A stretch of DNA of 64,000 nt from Streptomyces sp. CC228A (lineage in GTDB: Bacteria; Actinomycetota; Actinomycetes; Streptomycetales; Streptomycetaceae). How positions within the stretch are numbered: position 1 is the stretch's first letter; each line of letters begins with the position of its first letter. The stretch spans positions 186,001 to 250,000 of the forward strand of contig NZ_JAJPUI010000006.1 in assembly GCF_021390935.1 (NCBI RefSeq), in the 5' to 3' direction. Of the stretch, positions 49,447 through 58,569 are shown piece after piece. The notes beneath the pieces are model-generated. The model worked only from the letters and a program-made list of their open reading frames with translations. It searched no databases and was not told the DNA's origin. Made by a program: the position numbers and the translations under genes.

Positions 49447-52400
49447 TCGTCCCTCTCCCCCTCAAGGTCGCCCTCGGTCTCCAGGAAGACCTGCCTCAAC
49501 TGCTCCAGCACCGCCGGGTCCGGCTTCGCCCACATGCCGCGGGACTCCGCCTCAAGCAGCCGCTCCGCGATGCCGTGCAGCGCCCACGGGTTGGCCTCCT
49601 GGAGGAACGCCCGGTTCTGCGGGTCCAGGACGTACGCCTCGGTGAGCTTGTCGTACATCCAGTCGGCCACCACGCCCGTCGTCGCGTCGTACCCGAAGAG
49701 GTAGTCGACGGTCGCCGCCAGCTCGAAGGCGCCCTTGTAGCCGTGCCGGCGCATCGCCTCGATCCAGCGCGGGTTCACCACGCGGGCGCGGAAGACGCGG
49801 GACGTCTCCTCGACGAGCGTGCGGGTGCGGACCGACTCCGGGCGGGTCGAGTCGCCGATGTACGCCTCGGGAGCCGTGCCCCGCAGCGCGCGCACGGTGG
49901 CGACCATGCCGCCGTGGTACTGGAAGTAGTCGTCGGAGTCGGCGATGTCGTGCTCGCGGGTGTCCGTGTTCTTCGCGGCCACCGCGATCCGCTTGTACGC
50001 CGTCTCCATCTCGTCGCGCGCCGGACGGCCGTCCAGGCCGCGGCCGTAGGCGTAGCCGCCCCACACCGTGTACACCTCGGCCAGGTCGGCGTCGGTGCGC
50101 CAGTCGCGGGAGTCGATGAGCTGGAGCAGGCCCGCCCCGTACGTCCCCGGCCGGGAGCCGAAGATGCGGGTGGTCGCGCGCCGCTCGTCCCCGTGCACGG
50201 CCAGGTCGGCCTGCGTGTGCGCCCGCACGTGGTTGGACTCGGCGGGCTCGTCCAGTCCGGCGGCGAGCCGCACCGCGTCGTCGAGCAGGGCGACGGTGTG
50301 CGGGAACGCGTCCCGGAAGAAGCCCGAGATGCGCAGCGTCACGTCGATGCGGGGCCGGCCCAGCTCCTCCAGCGGCACCGCCTCCAGGCCCTTCACCCGG
50401 CGGGACGCCTCGTCCCACACCGGGCGGACGCCGAGCAGCGCCAGCGCCTCCGCGACGTCGTCGCCGCTGGTGCGCATCGCGCTCGTGCCCCACAGGGACA
50501 GGCCCACGGACGTGGGCCACTCGCCGTTGTCGGTGCGGTACCGCTCCAGCAGGGAGTCGGCCAGGGCCTGGCCCGTCTCCCACGCCAGGCGCGAGGGCAC
50601 GGCCTTGGGGTCGACGGAGTAGAAGTTGCGGCCGGTCGGCAGCACGTTCACCAGGCCGCGCAGCGGGGAGCCGGACGGGCCGGCCGGGACGAACCCGCCG
50701 TTCAGCGCGTGCACCGCATGGTCGAGCTCCGCCGTCGTCGCGTCGAGGCGCGGCACGACCTGGCGGGCGGCGAAGTCCAGCACCGCGGCGACCTGCTCGC
50801 CGTGCCCCTCGGCGACCGAGGGCACCGCCGCCGGGTCCCAGTCGGCGGCCTCCATGGCCTCCACCAGGGCGCGGGCCGCGGCCTCGGCCTCGTCGGCCGC
50901 CGTGCGGGTCGCCGCGGACTCGTCCAGGCCCAGGGCCTCCCGCAGGCCCGGCAGGGCGGTGGTGCCGCCCCAGATCTGGCGGGCGCGCAGGATGGACAGG
51001 ACCAGGTTCACCCGCTCGGGGCCGGCCGGGGCCGAGCCGAGGACGTGCAGGCCGTCGCGGATCTGGGCGTCCTTCACCTCGCACAGCCAGCCGTCGACGT
51101 GCAGCAGGAAGTCGTCGAAGCCGTCGTCGTCCGGGCGCTCCTCCATGCCCAGGTCGTGGTCGAGCTTCGCGGCCTGGATGAGGGTCCAGATCTGGGCGCG
51201 GATCGCCGGCAGCTTCGCCGGGTCCATGGAGGAGATCTGCGCGTACTCGTCGAGCAGCTGCTCCAGGCGCGCGATGTCGCCGTACGAGTCGGCGCGGGCC
51301 ATCGGCGGCACGAGGTGGTCGATCAGCGTGGCGTGCACGCGGCGCTTGGCCTGCGTGCCCTCGCCCGGGTCGTTGACCAGGAACGGGTAGACCAGCGGCA
51401 GGTCGCCGAGGGCCGCGTCGGGCGCGCACGACGCGGACAGGCCGGCGTTCTTGCCGGGCAGCCACTCCAGGTTGCCGTGCTTGCCGAGGTGGACCATGGC
51501 GTCCGCGCCGAAACCGCCGTCCTCGGCGGGCGCGGCGATCCAGCGGTAGGCCGCCAGGTAGTGGTGGGACGGCGGCAGGTCCGGGTCGTGGTAGATCGCG
51601 ATGGGGTTCTCGCCGAAGCCGCGCGGCGGCTGGATCACGATCAGCAGGTTCCCGCGCCGCAGCGCCGCGAGGACGATGTCGCCCTCGGGGTTGCGGGACC
51701 GGTCGAGGAACATCTCGCCGGGCGCCGGGCCCCACCTCTCCTCGACCTCGGTCCGCAGGTCCTCCGGCAGCGTCGCGAACCAGCGCTTGTAGTCGGCCGC
51801 CGGGATGCGGACGGGGTTGCGGGCGAGCTGCTCCTCGGTCAGCCAGTCCTGGTCGTGGCCGCCGGCGTCGATCAGCGCCCGGATCAGCTCGTCGCCGTCC
51901 CCGGACACCAGGCCCGGTATGTCCTGCTCGGGCCCGAAGTCGTAGCCCTCGGCGCGCAGCCGGCGCAGCAGCGCGACCGCGGACGCCGGGGTGTCGAGGC
52001 CGACGGCGTTGCCGATGCGGGAGTGCTTCGTCGGGTACGCGGAGAGGACCAGCGCCAGCTTCTTCTCGGCGTTGGGGATATGGCGCAGCCGGGCGTGCCG
52101 GACGGCGATCCCGGCGACGCGGGCGGCGCGCTCGGGGTCGGCGACGTACGCCGGGAGGCCGTCCTCGTCGATCTCCTTGAACGAGAACGGGACGGTGATG
52201 AGGCGGCCGTCGAACTCGGGGACGGCGACCTGGCTGGCGGCGTCCAGCGGGGACAGGCCCTCGTCGTTCTCCTCCCAGGCGCTCCGGGGGCCGGTCAGGG
52301 CCAGGGCCTGCAGGACCGGCACGTCGAGCTGGGCGAGGGCGCCCGCGTCCCATGCCTCCTCGTCGCCGCCCGCCTGGGCGTCGGCGGGCTTGGTGCCGCC

Positions 52401-53066
52401 CGCGGCGAGGACGGTGGTGACCACGGCGTCCGCTCCCCGCAGCTGCTCCAGCAGCTCGGCTTCGGGGGCGCGCAGGGACGCGACGTACAGGGGGAGGGCC
52501 CGGCCGCCTGCGTCCTCGATGGCGTCGCAGAGGACCGACACGAAGCCGGTGTTGCCGCTCATGTGGTGCGCGCGGTAGTAGAGCACCGCGATGGCGGGGC
52601 CGTCGCCGCCGCGGGACTCCCGCTCCAGCGGGCCCCAGGTCGGCGCGGGCGCCGGGGGCTCGAAGCCGTGGCCGGTCAGCAGGACCGTGTCGGACAGGAA
52701 GCGGGCGAGCTGGTCCAGGTTCCCGGCGCCGCCGTGCGCGAGGTAGGCGTGCGCCTCGGTGGCGACGCCGATGGGGACGGTGGACGCCTCCATCAGCTGG
52801 GCGTCGGGGGCCTGTTCACCGGTGAGGACGACCACCGGGCGGTCCTGGGCGCGCAGGGCCTCGATGCCCTCCTCCCAGGCGCGGACGCCGCCGAGGAGGC
52901 GTACGACGACGAGGTCGGTGCCGTCGAGCAGCCCGGGCAGGTCGTCCAGGGGCAGCCGGGAGGGGTTGGCGTACCGGTAGGGGACCGGGCCGCCGGCGGC
53001 GGTGGCGGCACGGGCGCTGAGCAGGTCGGTGTCGGAGTGCGACAGCAGCAGAATCACGGCGTGCAC
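49443..53066 (-). CDS. cobN: Cobaltochelatase subunit CobN
   Basis: A 1207-residue protein, the full family length. It begins HAVILLLSHSDTDLLSARAA and contains YRAHHMSGNTGFVSVLCDAI, SAYPTKHSRIGNAVGLDTPA, MVHLGKHGNLEWLPGKNAGL and TVDYLFGYDATTGVVADWMY, all CobN/BchH-like hallmarks. CobN is the large subunit of the ATP-dependent chelatase that inserts cobalt into hydrogenobyrinate a,c-diamide in the aerobic pathway; CobS/CobT or ChlID-type partners are not in the window. The GTG at 53066 lies just below a cobalamin riboswitch. Confidence 0.96.
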   Translation of the reverse strand: MHAVILLLSHSDTDLLSARAATAAGGPVPYRYANPSRLPLDDLPGLLDGTDLVVVRLLGGVRAWEEGIEALRAQDRPVVVLTGEQAPDAQLMEASTVPIGVATEAHAYLAHGGAGNLDQLARFLSDTVLLTGHGFEPPAPAPTWGPLERESRGGDGPAIAVLYYRAHHMSGNTGFVSVLCDAIEDAGGRALPLYVASLRAPEAELLEQLRGADAVVTTVLAAGGTKPADAQAGGDEEAWDAGALAQLDVPVLQALALTGPRSAWEENDEGLSPLDAASQVAVPEFDGRLITVPFSFKEIDEDGLPAYVADPERAARVAGIAVRHARLRHIPNAEKKLALVLSAYPTKHSRIGNAVGLDTPASAVALLRRLRAEGYDFGPEQDIPGLVSGDGDELIRALIDAGGHDQDWLTEEQLARNPVRIPAADYKRWFATLPEDLRTEVEERWGPAPGEMFLDRSRNPEGDIVLAALRRGNLLIVIQPPRGFGENPIAIYHDPDLPPSHHYLAAYRWIAAPAEDGGFGADAMVHLGKHGNLEWLPGKNAGLSASCAPDAALGDLPLVYPFLVNDPGEGTQAKRRVHATLIDHLVPPMARADSYGDIARLEQLLDEYAQISSMDPAKLPAIRAQIWTLIQAAKLDHDLGMEERPDDDGFDDFLLHVDGWLCEVKDAQIRDGLHVLGSAPAGPERVNLVLSILRARQIWGGTTALPGLREALGLDESAATRTAADEAEAAARALVEAMEAADWDPAAVPSVAEGHGEQVAAVLDFAARQVVPRLDATTAELDHAVHALNGGFVPAGPSGSPLRGLVNVLPTGRNFYSVDPKAVPSRLAWETGQALADSLLERYRTDNGEWPTSVGLSLWGTSAMRTSGDDVAEALALLGVRPVWDEASRRVKGLEAVPLEELGRPRIDVTLRISGFFRDAFPHTVALLDDAVRLAAGLDEPAESNHVRAHTQADLAVHGDERRATTRIFGSRPGTYGAGLLQLIDSRDWRTDADLAEVYTVWGGYAYGRGLDGRPARDEMETAYKRIAVAAKNTDTREHDIADSDDYFQYHGGMVATVRALRGTAPEAYIGDSTRPESVRTRTLVEETSRVFRARVVNPRWIEAMRRHGYKGAFELAATVDYLFGYDATTGVVADWMYDKLTEAYVLDPQNRAFLQEANPWALHGIAERLLEAESRGMWAKPDPAVLEQLRQVFLETEGDLEGERDE

Positions 53067-53089
53067 AAGCCTTCCTCGGGGTGTCCTCG

Positions 53090-53215
53090 CCCCGGGTGGT
53101 CGTGGGTGGCGGGAGTTCCTGACTCACCGGACCCGCGAGGGGCCGGATCACAGTGGCGGGACCGCGCCGGATTCGCACCGGGCTTCCTCCCTAGGGTCTG
53201 GGACCCTGTGCCGGT
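53090..53215 (-). ncRNA. Cobalamin riboswitch upstream of cobN
   Basis: On the minus strand: GGTGCGAATCC (53179-53169), GCCACTGTG (53158-53150) and the B12 box GAGTCAGGAACTCCCGCC (53125-53108) occur in the canonical order and spacing. The aptamer ends about 25-40 nt before the cobN GTG, so B12 probably blocks translation initiation or promotes termination. The 170-nt gap also has to hold the cobG promoter; a TACTAT hexamer at 53224-53219 could be the minus-strand -10. Confidence 0.93.
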
Positions 53216-53236
53216 TGCATAGTAGAGGCTGCGCGT

Positions 53237-54598
53237 ATGCTCGCCGCCATGCCGCCCAGCTCCTCAAAGCCCCGGAACGGGGGCGATCCACCCATACGGG
53301 ACCGTGCGGGAGACCCCGTCCGGACCCGCGCCAGGGATCGCGGTGACGCATGCCCGGGCGCCCTGCGGCTGCACCGCGCCGACGACGGCGGGCTGGCCCG
53401 TCTGCGGCTGCCCACCGGCTCCCTGACGCCTTCTCAGGTCGAGGCCCTCGCCGACGCGGCCGACCTGCTGGGCGACGGCCACCTCGGCGTGACCTCGCGC
53501 GGCAACCTCGACCTGCGCGGCCTGGACGAGGACTGCGGCGGCGCGCTGGCGGAGCGCCTGTCGGCAGCCGGCCTGCTGCCCTCCCCGGCGCACGAGCGCG
53601 TCCGGAACACGGTGGTGTCGCCGCTGGCGGGCGTGGACGGGCGGGGGCACGGGCACGCGCCGGCGTGGGCCCGCGAGCTGGACGCGCTGCTGTGCGCGGA
53701 GGCGTGGGCGACGGCGCTCTCGGGGCGCTTCCTGTTCGCCGTGGACGACGGGCGGGGCGACGTGGCGGGGCTCGGCGGCGATGTGACGTTGCTCGCAGAG
53801 CCGGAGGGCCGCGCTCTGGTACGGATCGGGGGCCATGCGTGGCGGGTGGCGGCGGCCGACGCCCCGCGCGCCGCGCTGGCGGTGGCCGAGGCGTTCCTGG
53901 CGGTCGTCCGCGCACAGGGCTCGGGCGCCTGGCGGGTGGCCGACCTCGCGGCGGCCGGCGCCCCCGCTCCCGGAGCCGCCGCCCCGGAGACCGGCCGCGG
54001 TCCGGGTTCCGCCGCGGACGCGGGCGCCGACCGGGCCACAGGCCCCGCGGACGCGCTGCGGGACCTCGGGGAGGCCGCCGACGCCTGCCTGCGCCGCGCG
54101 GGCGTACCCGCCGAGGGCACCGCGCCGGAGCCGCTCCCCCGGAGCGGGCCGCCGGAGCCGGGCGTGGTGGCGGGCGGCCGGGCCGTGTCGGTGACGGCCC
54201 CGCTGGGGCGCGTCAGCAGCAGCCAGTTCCGGGCGCTCCTGCCCGCCGGCGAGGTCCGCGTCACCCCGTGGCGCGGCTTCGTCGTGACGGGTCTGCCCGA
54301 CCGCGCGGCCGCCGAGGCCCGGCTCGCCGCACTGGAGGAGGCCGGTTTCCTGACGCGGGCCGACTCCCCCTGGCTCCGGGTCAGCGCCTGTACGGGCAGG
54401 CCGGGATGCGCCAAGTCGCTGGCCGACGTCCGGGCGGACGTCCGGCCGCCGGAGCCCGCGCGGTACGGCGGGCTGCCGGTGCACTGGTCGGGTTGCGAGC
54501 GCCGCTGCGGCCATCCGCAGGGGGCGTGGGTGGACGTCCTGGCCACCGGCGACGGCACGTACGACATCACGGTCCGAGACAACGGCGCACAGAGATGA
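53237..54598 (+). CDS. cobG: Precorrin-3B synthase CobG
   Basis: A 453-residue nitrite/sulfite-reductase-like protein. GDGHLGVTSRGNLDLRGLDE and the cofactor-binding cysteines in SACTGRPGCAKSLADV and WSGCERRCGHPQGAWVDVL (4Fe-4S/sirohaem-type) identify CobG, the O2-dependent enzyme that makes precorrin-3B. An Ala/Pro linker separates its two halves (about 235-310). Start 53237 or 53249; no ribosome site, so a leaderless mRNA is possible. Divergent from cobN. Confidence 0.93.
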   Translation: MLAAMPPSSSKPRNGGDPPIRDRAGDPVRTRARDRGDACPGALRLHRADDGGLARLRLPTGSLTPSQVEALADAADLLGDGHLGVTSRGNLDLRGLDEDCGGALAERLSAAGLLPSPAHERVRNTVVSPLAGVDGRGHGHAPAWARELDALLCAEAWATALSGRFLFAVDDGRGDVAGLGGDVTLLAEPEGRALVRIGGHAWRVAAADAPRAALAVAEAFLAVVRAQGSGAWRVADLAAAGAPAPGAAAPETGRGPGSAADAGADRATGPADALRDLGEAADACLRRAGVPAEGTAPEPLPRSGPPEPGVVAGGRAVSVTAPLGRVSSSQFRALLPAGEVRVTPWRGFVVTGLPDRAAAEARLAALEEAGFLTRADSPWLRVSACTGRPGCAKSLADVRADVRPPEPARYGGLPVHWSGCERRCGHPQGAWVDVLATGDGTYDITVRDNGAQR

Positions 54599-54608
54599 GC
54601 GCGCAGAG

Positions 54609-55244
54609 ATGAGCGAGAGCACAGTGTTCGACTACGAGAAGGACGGCGCGGAGATCTACCGCCAGTCCTTTGCCACGATCCGCGCCGAGGCGGATCTCGC
54701 GGGACTGCCCGCCGACGTCAGCCAGGTCGCCGTGCGGATGATCCACGCCTGCGGCATGGTCGACCTGGTCCGCGACCTCGCGTACTCGCCGCAGGTCGTC
54801 TCCCGCGCCCGCGCCGCCCTGCGCTCCGGCGCCCCGATCCTGTGCGACGCGCAGATGGTGGCCAGCGGTGTCACCCGCAAGCGGCTGCCGGCCGACAACG
54901 ACGTGGTCTGCACCCTCTCCGACCCGTCCGTCCCCGGTCTCGCGGCGGAGCTGGGCACCACCCGCAGCGCCGCCGCCCTGGAGCTGTGGCGGGACCGGCT
55001 GGAAGGCTCGGTCGTCGCGATCGGCAACGCCCCGACGGCCCTGTTCCACCTCCTGGAGATGATCGCCAAGGGCGCCCCGCGTCCGGCGGCGGTGCTCGGC
55101 ATACCGGTGGGCTTCATCGGGGCCGCCGAGTCCAAGGAGGCCCTGGCGGCCTCGGACCTGGAGCACATCGTCGTACGGGGCAGGCGCGGCGGCAGTGCCA
55201 TGACGGCCGCCGCGATCAACGCGATCGCGAGCGAGGCGGAATGA
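54609..55244 (+). CDS. cobH: Precorrin-8X methylmutase CobH/CbiC
   Basis: A 211-residue enzyme: RMIHACGMVDLVRDLAYSPQ contains the catalytic His; ILCDAQMVASGVTRKRLPAD and VVAIGNAPTALFHLLEMI are conserved. It converts precorrin-8X to hydrogenobyrinate. The region between cobG stop and this ATG is a short direct repeat of GCGCAGAGATGAGCG. Its stop overlaps the cobIJ start (ATGA). Confidence 0.95.
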   Translation: MSESTVFDYEKDGAEIYRQSFATIRAEADLAGLPADVSQVAVRMIHACGMVDLVRDLAYSPQVVSRARAALRSGAPILCDAQMVASGVTRKRLPADNDVVCTLSDPSVPGLAAELGTTRSAAALELWRDRLEGSVVAIGNAPTALFHLLEMIAKGAPRPAAVLGIPVGFIGAAESKEALAASDLEHIVVRGRRGGSAMTAAAINAIASEAE

Positions 55245-56779
55245 GCACGGACGTTTCACGTGAAACGACGCCCGGCGGGCGGGGCAAGCTGTACGGGGTC
55301 GGGCTCGGCCCCGGCGACCCGTCGCTGATGACCCTGCGGGCCGCCGAGGCCATCGCGGAGGCCGACGTCGTGGCGTACCACTGCGCCCGCCACGGCCGGT
55401 CCATCGCCCGCTCCATCGCGGCGAAGCACATCCGCACGGACCACGTCGAAGAGCGCCTGATGTACCCGCTGACCGTGGAGACCACGGACCACCCCGGCGG
55501 CTACCGGGGTGCGCTGAACGACTTCTACGAGGAGGCGTCCGCCCGGCTGGCCGCGCACCTGGACGCGGGCCGCACGGTGGCGGTCCTCGCCGAGGGCGAC
55601 CCGCTCTTCTACGGCTCGTACCAGCACATGCACAAGCGGCTGGCGCACCGCTACGACACGGAGGTCATCCCCGGCGTCACCTCGATCAGCGCGGCCGCGG
55701 CCGCGATCGGCAAGCCGCTCGTGGAGGCCGAGGAGACGCTGACGATCATTCCGGGCACCCTCCCGGAGGACGAGCTGACGGCCCGCCTCGCGGCCGCGGA
55801 CTCCGCGGTCGTGATGAAGCTGGGCCGCACCTTCCCGGCGGTGCGGCGCGCCCTGGCCCGTACGGACCGGCTGGCGGACGCCCACTACGTGGAGCGCGCC
55901 ACCATGGAGGGCCAGCGCACGGCGCCGCTCGCCGAGGTGGCCGCGGACTCGGTGCCGTACTTCTCCGTGGCGGTGCTGCCCTCCCGCGTCGACACGGGCC
56001 CGGCGGCCCCGGAGCGGGGCGAGGTCGTGGTGGTCGGCACCGGACCGGCGGGCGCGCCGTGGCTCACCCCGGAGACGCGGGGCGCACTGGCCTCGGCGAC
56101 GGACCTGGTGGGTTACACCACGTACCTGGACCGGGTGCCGGTGCGGCCGGGCCAGCAGCGGCACGGCTCCGACAACAAGGTGGAGGCGGAGCGCGCCGAG
56201 TTCGCCCTGGACCTGGCGCTGCGCGGGCACCGCGTCGCGGTGGTGTCGGGCGGCGACCCGGGCGTCTTCGCCATGGCGACGGCCGTCCTGGAGGCCGCGG
56301 CGCAGGAGGCGTACTCGGATGTGCCGGTCCGCGTGCTGCCGGGCGTCACCGCCGCCAACGCGGCCGCCGCGAAGGCGGGGGCCCCGCTGGGCCACGACTA
56401 CGCCACGATCTCCCTGTCGGACCGCCTGAAGCCCTGGGAGGTCATCGCGGAGCGGCTGCGCGCCGCGGCCGCCGCGGACCTCGTGCTGGCCCTGTACAAC
56501 CCCGGCTCCCGCAGCCGCACCTGGCAGGTGGGCCAGGCCAGGGACCTGCTGCTGGAGCACCGCGCCGCGGACACCCCGGTGGTCGTGGCGCGGGACGTGG
56601 GCGGGCCCGAGGAGTCGGTGCGCGTCCTGGCGCTGGCGGACCTGGACCCGTCGGAGGTCGACATGCGCACCCTGCTGCTGATCGGCTCGTCCCAGACGCA
56701 GGCGGTGCGCCGCGGCGACGGCACCACGGTGGCGTGGACGCCCCGCCGGTATCCGGAGGCACCCCGGCCCGGCTCCTGA
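55241..56779 (+). CDS. cobIJ: Bifunctional precorrin-2 C20- and precorrin-3B C17-methyltransferase CobIJ
   Basis: A 512-residue fusion. CobI half (about 17-245): KLYGVGLGPGDPSLMTLRAA, LAEGDPLFYGSYQHMHKRLA. CobJ half (about 260-505): VVVVGTGPAGAPWLTPETRG, VSGGDPGVFAMATAVLEAA, LALYNPGSRSRTWQVGQAR. Both use SAM. The fusion is usual in actinobacteria. Codons 5-9 (VSRET) contain a perfect parS-type sequence. Confidence 0.95.
   Translation: MSTDVSRETTPGGRGKLYGVGLGPGDPSLMTLRAAEAIAEADVVAYHCARHGRSIARSIAAKHIRTDHVEERLMYPLTVETTDHPGGYRGALNDFYEEASARLAAHLDAGRTVAVLAEGDPLFYGSYQHMHKRLAHRYDTEVIPGVTSISAAAAAIGKPLVEAEETLTIIPGTLPEDELTARLAAADSAVVMKLGRTFPAVRRALARTDRLADAHYVERATMEGQRTAPLAEVAADSVPYFSVAVLPSRVDTGPAAPERGEVVVVGTGPAGAPWLTPETRGALASATDLVGYTTYLDRVPVRPGQQRHGSDNKVEAERAEFALDLALRGHRVAVVSGGDPGVFAMATAVLEAAAQEAYSDVPVRVLPGVTAANAAAAKAGAPLGHDYATISLSDRLKPWEVIAERLRAAAAADLVLALYNPGSRSRTWQVGQARDLLLEHRAADTPVVVARDVGGPEESVRVLALADLDPSEVDMRTLLLIGSSQTQAVRRGDGTTVAWTPRRYPEAPRPGS
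55253..55266. other. Perfect parS (ParB-binding) consensus inside cobIJ
   Basis: GTTTCACGTGAAAC is a perfect 14-bp palindrome identical to the Streptomyces parS consensus. In Streptomyces most parS sites cluster around oriC. No replication or partition gene is in this window, so this may be an outlying site. It encodes the peptide VSRET in frame. Confidence 0.85.
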
Positions 56780-56839
56780 ACCCGCCGGCCCACGAAGCCG
56801 CCCCGGCCGCCCACGGGACTCCGGCCCCCTGCGGCGGTC

Positions 56840-56945
56840 GGGACCTGGGGGCCTGGGGGCCTGGGGGCCTCGGGGGCCTCGGGGGCCTCGGGGCCTGGGG
56901 GCCTGGGGGCCTCTGGGGCCTCGGGGCCTCGGGGCCTGGGGGTCG
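56840..56945. repeat. GGGGGCCT microsatellite-like repeats
   Basis: Within the 882-nt gap 56780-57661 behind cobIJ, about ten copies of a 9-11-bp unit GGGGGCCTC/GGGGGCCTG follow each other. Replication slippage and assembly trouble are likely here. Confidence 0.85.
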
Positions 56946-57099
56946 TGGGACCGCTGGCCCCACCGGACACCGTACGCACACGGCGACGGCGCCCGCTGCG
57001 CCGCCGCCGCCACGGCGCAGCGGGGGCCGGGAGCGGTGGCCAGGCGCGGCGGCCGCGGGCAGCGGCGGGGCGCGGGCAACGGCGGGGCGCGGGCAACGG

Positions 57100-57450
57100 C
57101 GGCTCATGCCCGAGGGGGAGGCCGCCCGGGGGAGGTCCGCGCCTGAAGCAGGCCCCCCGCGGGAGGTGCGCGCCGGGGGAGGCTCACGGGCGAGGCGAGG
57201 TGCCACGCTCGTGGGAGGCTCACGCCCAGGGGAGGCCGCCCCCGCAGGAGGTGCACGCCTGCGGGCGGCCACCCGAGGGGAGGGCCGCTCCCAGAAAGGC
57301 CCATGTCCGAGGTGAGGCGCCGTTTCCAAGGGAAGCGCACAGCGTGAGGCGAGGCGCCGTCTCCAGGGGAGGCGCACACGTGAGGCGAGGCGCACGCCGG
57401 GGGAAGCGCACACCTGAGGTAAGGCTCACGTCCGGTACATGCGGAGCAGC
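57100..57450. repeat. Degenerate 30-45-bp repeats with GAGGCGCAC core
   Basis: The same gap carries degenerate units around GGAGGTGCACGCC and GTGAGGCGAGGCGCC, most regular at 57311-57425. The gap has no supported gene; open frames give Arg/Pro/Gly low complexity on both strands. The segment 57451-57661 is GC-rich and also empty. Confidence 0.75.
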
Positions 57451-57661
57451 CCGCACCAGGAGGCAGCCCGCGCCGACGTCGACCCCTGCCGGAGACGACC
57501 CGCGCCGGAGGCGGCCCGGGCAAGAGGGCGGCCCCGGTCCGAGGCGGCCCGCGGCCGCAGCAGCGCGGGCCCGAGCCGGGGGCCCGGCCCGAGGCCGCCT
57601 GCGGCCGCGGCAGCGGGGCCCCGAAGCGGTCCGCGCCGACGTGAGCCCGCGCAGCGCTCGT

Positions 57662-58528
57662 TCAGCTGCCCTCGCCGGCCACCCGCGGCTTCAGCAGCGT
57701 CATGCCCTCCGGCGCCGTGATCCCGAAGTCCTCCGCCAGGACCGTACGGGCCTCCGCCTCGTCGGCCAGCTCCCGCGTGGTGGCGGTGCCGTCGGCGGCC
57801 GTCACGGTCAGCCGCCGGTCGTCGAGCACCAGATGGCGGTCGGCGGCGGTGCGCAGGGCGTAGAGCCGGCGGGAGAACGGCGAGCGCGGGCTGGCCGCGA
57901 TATAGAAGTTGACCATCTCGAAGTCGGCGTGCACGAACGGCTCGACCGTGAAGGCGTACTGTGCCTGCCACTCGCCCTTCCCCGCGTCGTACGCCTCCAG
58001 GACCCACAGGTCCAGGGGTCCGGGGTGCGGCGCGTGCACAAGCCGGTGGCGCCGCCCGGCGGCCTCCGCCTCGGCGCCGGCCACCAGCGGCAGGGGGTGC
58101 AGGAGGCCGGTGGAGGCGCCGAAACCCACGTCGGCCAGGTACGGCTCGGCCTCCCCCGGTATCCGCACGAGCAGTGCCATGTGGGTGCGCGGCCGGGAGG
58201 TGAACCGCTCGGCGCCGAGGACCACGCGGGCCGTCAACCGGGTCACCCCGTAGCCCGCGGCCTCCAGCGCCAGGGCGAAGAGGGTGTTGTGCTCGTAGCA
58301 GTAGCCGCCGCGCCGCCCGCCGAGCAGCTTGGCGGCCAGGTCCTCGGCGGCGAGCGACGGCACGGTGCCGCCCAGGGCGTCCAGGTTCTCGAACGGGATG
58401 GTCCGGATGTGCGCCAGGTGCAGGGCACGCAGCGTGTCCGCGTCGGGCCGCACCTCGGCGGTGTGCCCGAGACGGGCGCGGTAGGCATCGAGGTCGAACG
58501 GGGAGTCCAGCAGATCATGGTCAGCCAT
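57662..58528 (-). CDS. nat: Arylamine N-acetyltransferase
   Basis: A 288-residue NAT enzyme with the full catalytic triad: C77 in RRGGYCYEHN, H116 in RPRTHMALLV and D133 in LADVGFG. It transfers acetyl from CoA to arylamines or hydrazines; amide-synthase relatives close ansamycin rings, but no such gene cluster is here. The ATG at 58528 is chosen; an earlier in-frame start adds 15 atypical residues. Confidence 0.93.
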   Translation of the reverse strand: MADHDLLDSPFDLDAYRARLGHTAEVRPDADTLRALHLAHIRTIPFENLDALGGTVPSLAAEDLAAKLLGGRRGGYCYEHNTLFALALEAAGYGVTRLTARVVLGAERFTSRPRTHMALLVRIPGEAEPYLADVGFGASTGLLHPLPLVAGAEAEAAGRRHRLVHAPHPGPLDLWVLEAYDAGKGEWQAQYAFTVEPFVHADFEMVNFYIAASPRSPFSRRLYALRTAADRHLVLDDRRLTVTAADGTATTRELADEAEARTVLAEDFGITAPEGMTLLKPRVAGEGS

Positions 58529-58569
58529 AAGGGCACCGTAGGCGGAACCACCCGGCGCAGGCAGCGGAT

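Noticed and set aside
49575..53222. A 1215-codon open frame antisense to cobN, plus another long antisense frame on the same strand as cobN
   Set aside because: They are shadows of strong GC codon bias; cobN has unambiguous family motifs over its whole length.
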